Of a DNA stretch of 26,637 nucleotides, positions 19,968 to 26,637 are shown one piece after another. The stretch covers positions 1 to 26,637 of the forward strand of contig QAXH01001226.1 of assembly GCA_004335635.1 (NCBI GenBank). The letters run 5' to 3'. The first letter of the stretch is position 1. Each line of letters begins with the position of its first letter. The translations under genes were made by a program, and so were the position numbers. Below the pieces are notes generated by a model, which saw only the letters and a list, made by a program, of their open reading frames with translations, had not been told where the DNA came from and did not search any database. The DNA is from Chloromonas sp. AAM2 (taxonomy: Eukaryota; Chlorophyta; Chlorophyceae; Chlamydomonadales; Chlamydomonadaceae).

Positions 19968-21476
19968 TCACTTGCGCTTGCCGCCTTTTGCGTTTGGTGT
20001 GCAGACTGCTGGCTGATTCTGTTTGGGGCTAGGGAGCCTCAACAAGTCGATTTTTCTGTAGCGGCGCATTGCGATGGACAAGGAATGGCCAGCAAGGCGC
20101 GCCCTTTCTTCCAGCTGCTTGAGGCTCATGTTGTCAAAGCTGAGATGCGCCGAGATGTTGACGGCGCGCCACAGGCTGCAACCCAATGCTTTGCCAGTGT
20201 GTTTCTTCATTGTTCTTGCAAACCAGTGAGTGAATGCGTTGTTGCTGTTGAACTTGTCGTCTGTTCCCGGCGCAAGGAACAAGTACTTGCGCGGCCAGCG
20301 GCGGAGGCTTGCTTGCACGATGCTGACCAGCTTGGCGGGCAGCTGCTCAGTCAACGCGCCATACACCTTCATTGTCTTATGTGATTGGATGACCAATGTC
20401 ATGCGCTTGCCGACAGCATCAATCAGCAAGTAGTTGACATCAGCTTGCTTAGGGCGCTGGCGCACGATCAACACCTGGCCGTAATCAGCGCGTTTAGGGG
20501 CCATGCCGCTGGTCAGCACAGCAAACAGCAAATACTCCATATGTAAAGCCCGGTCGCTGGTGGTTGCAGCACCGGCCTTCTCCAGCTCACAATACTTCTG
20601 AACAGCTTCGTCATTTGTGACCAGCTTAGCCTTCTGCTTGTCTGATAGTGTGCTGGAGTGAGCTTGCCGCTCCTCCTGGCGCTTGAATGTGTGCATGAGT
20701 TCTTGCCACTTTTGGTAGGCAGCAGGCCACGCAAGTTGCGCATCCGGGTGGTGCCTAAACAGGCTGGCCATGAGCGTGCACGCATTCATCAAGCTGCCCG
20801 CATGGGTGGTGTTGTGCTTTTTGGCGGCAGCAAGCGTCTGTTCCGGATGCGTCATCAGCCAAGCCAGGGATTTGTTCCTTGTGACTTTGCTCAGCATGCG
20901 GGCACGGCTTGCATATGATTCAATGGTCCGTTCTGACAGGTCCGTTCCATGCAGGTTTTGTAGGCTGATGCTGTTCTCTAGTGCTTGATTTGGTTGGTTT
21001 GCAGATGTTGATGCAGGCGGGGGCGGCAATTTGCATGCGGCCGCACCTTTGCGTGCCCATTTGCTGCCGCTAGCGCCATTGTGGCTGCCACCGGTCATGT
21101 TAGATTTAGTGGTTGCAGTAGTGGCGGCAACGGTGCTCGTGCTGCCTGGTCCCTTGGCAAGTGCGGCCCACTGCATGTAGCTGTCAGGCATTGCTTGCTG
21201 CAGCTGCTTGTTGCTCAGATACAACAGCATGATGGCCTCTGCACAAGCTGCCATTGGTATGCTTTGGCTGCTGCCCACCTTCTTGGTTGCTGCATCTGCT
21301 GCCGCATGCACAATGTGCGGCCTTTGCATCATGAAGCGGATGCTTGTATTATGCTGACCAGCTTGTCTCAGTGCCGTCTGCATCCATGTCACGGCACGCT
21401 GGCATTGCAAGAAGTGCGGCGACAGCATCCCCAAAAGGGCCAGCAACTCTGGCTGATAAGGTTGATGACCTGGCAT
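19968..21476 (-). CDS. Intronless tyrosine recombinase (phage-integrase-like fold), 502 residues
   Basis: An unbroken frame runs from ATG at 21476 to the stop at 19968-19970. Tyrosine recombinases cut and rejoin DNA through a Tyr-phosphate link. The active-site set is visible: R329 in PKRADY, K367 in SHKT, R437 in SLWRAVNIS, H464 in AGHS and the nucleophile Y473 in RRYRK, nine residues after H464 as is usual. The box II His three residues before R437 is a Ser, a change tolerated in some families. Residues about 185-300 look like the helical core-binding domain. Residues 1-170 are unassigned and Ala/Thr/Gln rich, and the tail ends in a basic KGGKRK. The PxRxDY form of the first Arg box is one I associate with virus and Crypton-like recombinases of protists. 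The protein probably inserts or excises the element that carries it. No reverse transcriptase (as in DIRS) is present. Confidence 0.85.
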   Translation of the reverse strand: MPGHQPYQPELLALLGMLSPHFLQCQRAVTWMQTALRQAGQHNTSIRFMMQRPHIVHAAADAATKKVGSSQSIPMAACAEAIMLLYLSNKQLQQAMPDSYMQWAALAKGPGSTSTVAATTATTKSNMTGGSHNGASGSKWARKGAAACKLPPPPASTSANQPNQALENSISLQNLHGTDLSERTIESYASRARMLSKVTRNKSLAWLMTHPEQTLAAAKKHNTTHAGSLMNACTLMASLFRHHPDAQLAWPAAYQKWQELMHTFKRQEERQAHSSTLSDKQKAKLVTNDEAVQKYCELEKAGAATTSDRALHMEYLLFAVLTSGMAPKRADYGQVLIVRQRPKQADVNYLLIDAVGKRMTLVIQSHKTMKVYGALTEQLPAKLVSIVQASLRRWPRKYLFLAPGTDDKFNSNNAFTHWFARTMKKHTGKALGCSLWRAVNISAHLSFDNMSLKQLEERARLAGHSLSIAMRRYRKIDLLRLPSPKQNQPAVCTPNAKGGKRK

Positions 21477-21506
21477 ACCACATCAATGTTAACTTTCATC
21501 CAGGAA

Positions 21507-21536
21507 ATGTGTTTCATCACATCTGGTGAAACACAT
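21507..21536. promoter_or_regulatory. Perfect 10-bp inverted repeat with 10-base spacer, upstream of the recombinase
   Basis: The left arm is ATGTGTTTCA (21507-21516) and the right arm TGAAACACAT (21527-21536), exactly complementary, separated by TCACATCTGG. The pair lies 30 bases upstream of the recombinase ATG. Arms of about 10 bp around a short asymmetric spacer are the usual form of a tyrosine-recombinase core site. It could also be a binding site for a dimeric regulator, or chance. Confidence 0.45.
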
Positions 21537-21771
21537 GCAGTGGTGCATGACTGGAACATGTCAGCCGAACTTCAAGTCACAACTCTGGCCTAATGCAGAT
21601 GTGAAAAAGGGAACAGAAAGACACAAGCCAGACTTGTTGAGAATGGTCAGCGACACTGTCTTAGTGACCTAACAGATTGATGAACAAGCATCAGTAACAA
21701 CACAAGTCCAGCGCAGCGTGTAATGCGGCTGTCAGCCATCAGCATGGAGTAACAGTGCAGATGGTGCTGTT
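21537..21771. other. Spacer between the PHD-finger gene 3' end and the recombinase 5' end
   Basis: About 235 bases with no gene. It must hold the 3' UTR of the PHD-finger gene and perhaps the recombinase promoter. If the recombinase sits on an inserted element, one end of that element should lie here. Confidence 0.4.
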
Positions 21772-23503
21772 TCACTTGCGTGCTGCAGCTCTGAGCACAA
21801 CCTGGTTGAAGGGGCTTGGGAAGTCGGTGACAAGCTGTGCGCGCTCCACCACGCGCTTGAACGGGCCGTCGCCCGCCTTGTTGTGCACTGCCCACGGGTC
21901 AATGGCAACCTCCCAGTCCACCTTGGTGGCTGGTGCTACATCCAGCACCATGGGCTTGCGCAGCAGGTCAGGCAGGTTAGTGCAAGGGTCCAGTGCGGCG
22001 TTGGGGCCGCTGGGCGTGCAGAACAATGTCCAGAACATCTGCTTGGGCAGGCTCTTGCCGTAGACGAGCGCAAACACGATCCAGCTGCGGCCAGCACAAC
22101 ACCACAAAGCATGGCATGCCATGTTAGGCAACTGCAGCATGGCAGCATCCGCGCACGCGTGCATGCGGCTGGCAGATGTGCGCGTGCAACAACCCGCTGG
22201 ATGCAAGCATGGCTTGGCACACAGCTCACAGCACCTAGCAATCCAGTCGCATGTGATTGAATTTGCTGTTCTCGACACCTACCGTCTGAAGATGTCCAGC
22301 TTCTCTGCTAAACTCCACTCATTGCTTGCTGACACACGGAACACACAGAGGTAGGCATGGGAAGGGGCATAGATGGTGCACATCTGCACAAACTTGCTGT
22401 GCACAATGAGCGGGTCCTCACGCTTTGAGTTGGCAAACTCAACCATGAAGGAATGAATGGTAGTGTCTGTGAGTGTGATGTTCAACAGGCAATCAATGCG
22501 GAGTGCAGCCCTGTCGCCACCCTCATCATCAGGCCAGACCTGGCATTCAGGTAGGAAGTTGATGTCTGCAATGATGGGCAGGGTGAGAGGCAGCACATGG
22601 AAGCTGCGCACAAAGGCATCTTTGCCGTTGGCGCTTGAGTGCTCGCCCGCCAGGCGCTCAACAGCTGACTTGCAGGTAGGGCATAGGTGCTGATGCGATG
22701 GCGAGACCTTCACCCTGCAGGCAACCACATTAGAGCCATGGCATTGCTGACTTGATGTGCAACGTTGGTCCACTTTGAATGCTGACTAGTGCTACCAACA
22801 ACTCAAGCCTACGGGACGACATGAGGTGCAGGCTATCATCAGTTAACAAGCTGGTGTGCCGTGCTTCCTGACAAGGCTGACATACCTGCACAATGAGCAA
22901 ATGCTGTTGCGTGCGCGGTACTGCATTAGCTCAACTCTCTGGGGTGCAGCACAAACCTGGCACATGCGGCCATCCTGCGAGGACCAGCAGCAGCGCACGA
23001 GTTGTTGCTGGTGTTCATGCATCTATGCCAACACCTGGCACACCAGTAGTAGGTGCGCACAGAAGGGCATGACTCAACATGAAATTCAGCACAGTGCAGG
23101 TGACCAGATAGAAGCCAACCAGCCACACAGCCAAGCAGCTAGTCAGGTTTGCACAGCACACTGGACCACCCTTATTGAGCGTCTGATTACCCCGGCTCAC
23201 CTTTGACCAGGACTTTGAGGCGTGGTCTGCTGGGCACAGGCGCGCGTCAGCTTGGCTGGTGCGCCCATAGGCAATGGGCGTGCTGAGGTAACTAAAGCGC
23301 ATGGTGCGGCAATCCTCATTTCCACATGACTGGCAGGCCTTCTTCTGATTCTTGTTCTTGAGCACAGTAGCCTCGCCCGCGTCAGCCTGCATGCATGCGC
23401 ACACACGCATACATTGCACGCCATCTCCAGCCACCACAGAAGAACACTTAATGCACTGGCATCAGAGCATACAATGCAATGCAGCATTGGCAGTCATGGG
23501 TGC

Positions 23504-23551
<48 letters not shown>

Positions 23552-25812
23552 ACTATTATTGCCACCCCGTGCTGGTGCTTCAAGCCCCGCTGCTGACAGG
23601 CAGATGCACAGCACTCACCTGTTGGCCAGAGGTTGGAGGCAGCAGGTTGGCGGGTGAAGCGGCATTGATGGTGGTTGCCTGAGTTGCAGTGTTGTTGCCT
23701 GGAGTTGCAAGTCCAACAGGGCATGCCATGTCAGCGGTGCTGACGCCGGCAAGATGTGCGGCTGCTGTCGCTGCCTCTGGTGGTGATGCTAGAGCTGGAG
23801 CTGCTGGTGATGCCTGTGGTGATGGCGTGCGGGCACCAATTGTCAGCGCCTCACCTTCCTCAGAACCACAGCCAGCAGCTTGGGCAGTGGTGCGTGCTGC
23901 TGCCTACACCCACCATGCAACAACACCAACAGCATCAGCAATCACCGGCAGTGAAAGCAGTGCGGTGGAGTGCACCAACACACCGGGTTGTTGCCGCTGG
24001 TCAAGCTCCTTGTGGCTGAAAGCACACTCTGTTGTTTTGAAAAGCACAGAACAAACATCAAAGTATATGAACTCTTGAAAATGATTTTCTGGCTGCTTGG
24101 CTGAAAGCTGAGCATGTAGGGTGTGGATGTCATGTCAACATCATGATGCTGTCACTGTGTTGCTGAGGCAATAACAGGCATGGACATGGCAAGCCACCCT
24201 GGTAGCATCTCACCTTCGATGTTGCTGGTGGAGGAGGAGCGTGAGTCACACGGCAGCCTGGCTGTGTGGCAATGACTGCACGAACACGCTGCTTGGCTGC
24301 ACTGCTAACAATGGCTATGGCCTTGCGGTCTTTGGCATCACGTGCTGCAGCGGCTGCTTTGAGCTGCATGATCTCTGTCTTCATGGTGCTGATTTTCTCT
24401 TGCAGCCCTTGAACTTCTGTCTCCATCACAAAGAGCGCAGCGGCTGCAGGGCGGCTCAGCTTGATCTGCAACCGCAAGGTGCATGCATGGCTGCTTGCTC
24501 ACAGAGGTTGTGAGGTATGCTGGTGAGCATGCAATGCTAGGGATGTGCTGCGTGGCATGCCATGAGCGCATGTTGGGAACGCATGTTGGGAACGCATGTT
24601 GGGAATGCATGTTGGGAACACATGTCGGGAACACATGTTGGGAATGAAACTTGGGTATGCATGCCGGGAATGCATGATGTGGTGCATGTCAGGAATGCTT
24701 TGAGGCTAACCCTTTCAAGTGTGTCCACCAGCAGGTTCACAGCTGCAGCAACAAGCCATTGCTGGCTACCATCCACCAACATGGTGGTCGCACATCAGCT
24801 GTGCGTGCGGACGGTGTCTATGCAAACCCAATGTTGCATCCTCACCTCATCAAGGACGTGCTCCCGGCCGCGCTCGCAGAACCAGTACCTGGTTGTGGGT
24901 ACGCTGGCTAATGGTGGAGTCAGACATGTGTAGTGCCAGCCCAGATTGCAGGAATCACAGATGACAATGGTGGGGTCAGCATCCTCGCCGCGCTGCTTAC
25001 ACGTTTGGCAGCAGGCATCGTCTGAGACAGGGTCGTCTGCTGCTGTTGCAGCTCTGGTGCGGCGGGCGGCAGGTGCTGCGCTGAACGGGGATGCGCTGCG
25101 CTTCTTGCGTGCGGCCTGTATGCATACACGAGCAGACGTGGATGGTTTGCGTGATGATCCACCAAAGTGACGGGCCAGACCAGGGTGCAGAGCGCCATGC
25201 TGTCAGCGCTATGAACTCACCTGGGCAGGTCTTTGCTGGATGCTGTCGCGCAGCTGAGCAGCCAACGCAGCCTTGCTTGCATGCTGTGCAGAAGCCTGGA
25301 GAGATGCTGGTGCCTCAGTGCTCATCTGCTTGACATGGTTGCTTGTGTTCTTGTAATGGAACTTCAGGTGGGGATCCTTTGAGTCACCAGTGATGTAGGT
25401 GCGCCTGTCAGCAACAGCACGCATTGCACAGCACAGCACAACACAGCATAGCACAACACAGTGGCAGTGTATACATGTATGGTGTTGCAAGCTGTGTATG
25501 CAGCTTATACACTATGCAGCAGCAAGTGCTTGCTGTAGATAATGATCAAATGCAGCTGCTTGCTGTAGACCACTCTCAAACAACCATGCAGTACCTGTAA
25601 GACAGGATAAGGCTGCCTCCAACGCGCCTGACCACCATGGTGTACACCTTGCCCCAGCCTTTTGCAGCATCGAATGCTGCTCTCACAGAGGACTCTTGTA
25701 CCCAGTTGCTGATCTGTACCGCTGGCTGAGCTGCCACCAGAGCATCAACGTCATCAATGACCAGGCTCTGGCCTTCTTGGACTGACTGCAGCCTGGCAAC
25801 GAGTGTTGACAT
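21772..25812 (-). CDS. PHD-finger protein with Cys-pair zinc array (9 exons, 758 residues)
   Basis: Minus-strand exons are 25812-25595, 25404-25221, 25115-24846, 24465-24214, 23903-23619, 23386-23201, 23022-22886, 22714-22283 and 22084-21772. All junctions are GT-AG and in phase, totalling 2277 bases (758 residues plus stop). Seen: an unrecognised N-terminal domain (1-110, with GGSLILSYRR and HLKFHYKNTSNHVK); a basic patch ARKKR; a PHD finger (169-217) with C170/C173, C187/C190, H195, C198 and C214; a coiled coil (about 237-275); a Pro/Ala/Thr linker (309-403); a C421-x2-C424-x4-C429 cluster ending near C454/H458; Cys pairs C486/C489, C507/C510 and C522/C525; and an unrecognised C-terminal domain (530-758). 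PHD fingers read histone tails, so a chromatin role is likely. The eighth PHD ligand is Gly217 in place of Cys, a one-base difference. It could be a cellular chromatin protein or a domesticated transposon protein, since algal transposons often carry PHD fingers. Confidence 0.75.
23506..23542. repeat. (CTG)n tract in intron 5 of the PHD-finger gene
   Basis: About twelve CTG triplets, followed by an imperfect CTACTGCTGCTACTATTATT tail, lie between exons 5 and 6. On the gene strand this is (CAG)n, and it is removed by splicing. Confidence 0.85.
24552..24690. repeat. 13-bp minisatellite inside intron 3 of the PHD-finger gene
   Basis: About ten imperfect units of CATGTTGGGAACG lie between exons 3 and 4. 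The reverse complement matches the right half of the 1.2-1.4 kb array (CTCCCAACATGCG). On the gene strand the frames through it are open but give only repeat peptides. The splice from 24846 to 24465 keeps phase without it. Confidence 0.8.
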
Positions 25813-26637
25813 GACTGGATCAATGCATACACTGGGAATGGAGAACTGGAGAACCAGGGGAACGAGGATGCACAAGTCAGGGCATGGCACTGTGACACCA
25901 GCAATTCAAACAGCAGTTTTGCCAACCACCTGTGACATTTTGCCAAGATGTGACCTTTTGACAGTGCACCAAATAGACCAGGGGTCAGCAAGGGTTAAGG
26001 GCTTCATGGCATTTGCAATGATGCATCCTTTCACTGCTGTGCATAGCAGCAGCGACTGGCGCTGGTTTGTGTCTTGTCAAAGTCAGACTAGTTTCGCTTG
26101 CCAAAAGCGTCAAAAAGCCCCTGCATAGGCACCCCTTCTGAGCGCTGCCATGGTCATCCCTGCCCACAAAATGAGTGAAAACACACTAGGCCGATGCCAC
26201 TGTACAGCCTGTCCCCGTTGAGATCAACGTTGCGTTGCAGATCCTGTGTGCACAACTGCAGCGTGCTGCAGTTGGTGTGAACTTGCTGATATCAGTATGC
26301 TGTGGTTCTTTGGATTTGTGTAGCCAGATGCTGTGATGGCGGAATACTGCCACCTTACACTTCCATTTGCTGTCCCCCATTCTGTGATTGATTTACTGAC
26401 AGGCAGGTGCTTCTGGAGCATGTCACTCTGTGCTACTCAATTGAACGATTGACAGGCAGATGCTTCTGGCACACAAACTCAGTACCGCTTGATTACTTCA
26501 TACTGACATGCATCATGAGTGCTAGGTTTCATATGCTCTGTCCCTATTGCGGCGGCTGCTGCTGCTGCTGCTGCTGCTGTGCATGTGCTGCTGTTGTTGA
26601 CAATATTGTATCAGGCGTGTACTGTGTTTGCAATATT
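25813..26637. other. Upstream flank of the PHD-finger gene
   Basis: It should contain the promoter and 5' UTR of the minus-strand gene. A 64-residue ATG-started minus-strand frame (26186-26380, beginning MGDSKWKCKVAVFRHHSIWL) has a somewhat protein-like start, but no family is recognised and no splice partner was found. A (GCT)n tract lies at about 26552-26580. Confidence 0.35.
26394..26470 (+). repeat. Direct repeat, two copies 52 bases apart
   Basis: TGACAGGCAGGTGCTTCTGG (26397) recurs as TGACAGGCAGATGCTTCTGG (26449), differing at one base. The spacer is unrelated. It may be a short duplication or a paired binding site in the upstream region of the PHD-finger gene. Confidence 0.6.

Noticed and set aside
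19851..20384. 177-residue plus-strand frame.
   Set aside because: It is antisense to the tyrosine recombinase, whose catalytic motifs settle the strand.
19968..21476. DIRS-type retrotransposon.
   Set aside because: There is a tyrosine recombinase but no reverse transcriptase, RNase H or methyltransferase frame nearby.
24499..24782. Minus-strand frames joining exon 3 of the PHD-finger gene to the intron minisatellite.
   Set aside because: In-phase acceptors there lead to early stops, whereas the splice from 24846 to 24465 is in phase and enters a clean coiled-coil exon.

Overview
The window looks like nuclear DNA of a eukaryotic microalga, most probably a chlorophyte green alga. The evidence is intron-dense genes with GT-AG introns of about 100-550 bases, many CAG/CTG trinucleotide tracts, abundant TGCAG-rich low-complexity DNA and large amounts of decayed repeats. 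The species cannot be named from the sequence alone. All exon structures below were built by hand from splice signals, reading phase and protein sense, and were not checked against transcripts.

Layout. (1) 1-2.9 kb: repeats, an inverted decayed copy of a repeated element and a 13-bp minisatellite, with no secure gene. (2) 2.9-9.06 kb, plus strand: a 13-exon gene for a Crinkler/RHS-type protein. It has a coiled-coil N-terminus, a SAM-like domain, a P-loop NTPase with the CRN/RHS signature, a Pro-rich linker, a restriction-endonuclease-like domain and a possible SAP-like tail. (3) 9.06-18.3 kb: an accessory, repeat-built region with a 140-bp AAAG tract, a minisatellite of about 53 bp running for about 1 kb, and several decayed plus-strand copies of the element seen inverted at the window start. 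Five copies of a palindrome-bounded module of about 120 bp are spread through these regions. (4) 18.5-21.5 kb: two intronless genes facing each other. One encodes a C2HC zinc-finger protein with a virus-like C-terminal domain, the other a tyrosine recombinase with a complete R/K/R/H/Y set. A 30-bp inverted repeat shaped like a recombinase site lies just upstream of the recombinase start. (5) 21.77-25.81 kb, minus strand: a 9-exon gene for a 758-residue PHD-finger protein with an array of zinc-binding Cys pairs and an unrecognised C-terminal domain. (6) 25.8-26.6 kb: flank with short repeats.

How it fits together. The two intron-rich genes look like resident or long-domesticated genes with intact frames. 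The intronless recombinase/zinc-finger pair between them looks inserted, and is the best candidate for a little-described mobile element or virus remnant. The Crinkler-like gene is notable because these NTPase-nuclease proteins are best known as effectors or selfish-element-associated proteins of oomycetes, chytrids and trypanosomes. Here one sits intact beside heavy mobile DNA in what appears to be an alga. No shared pathway joining the genes can be shown from sequence.
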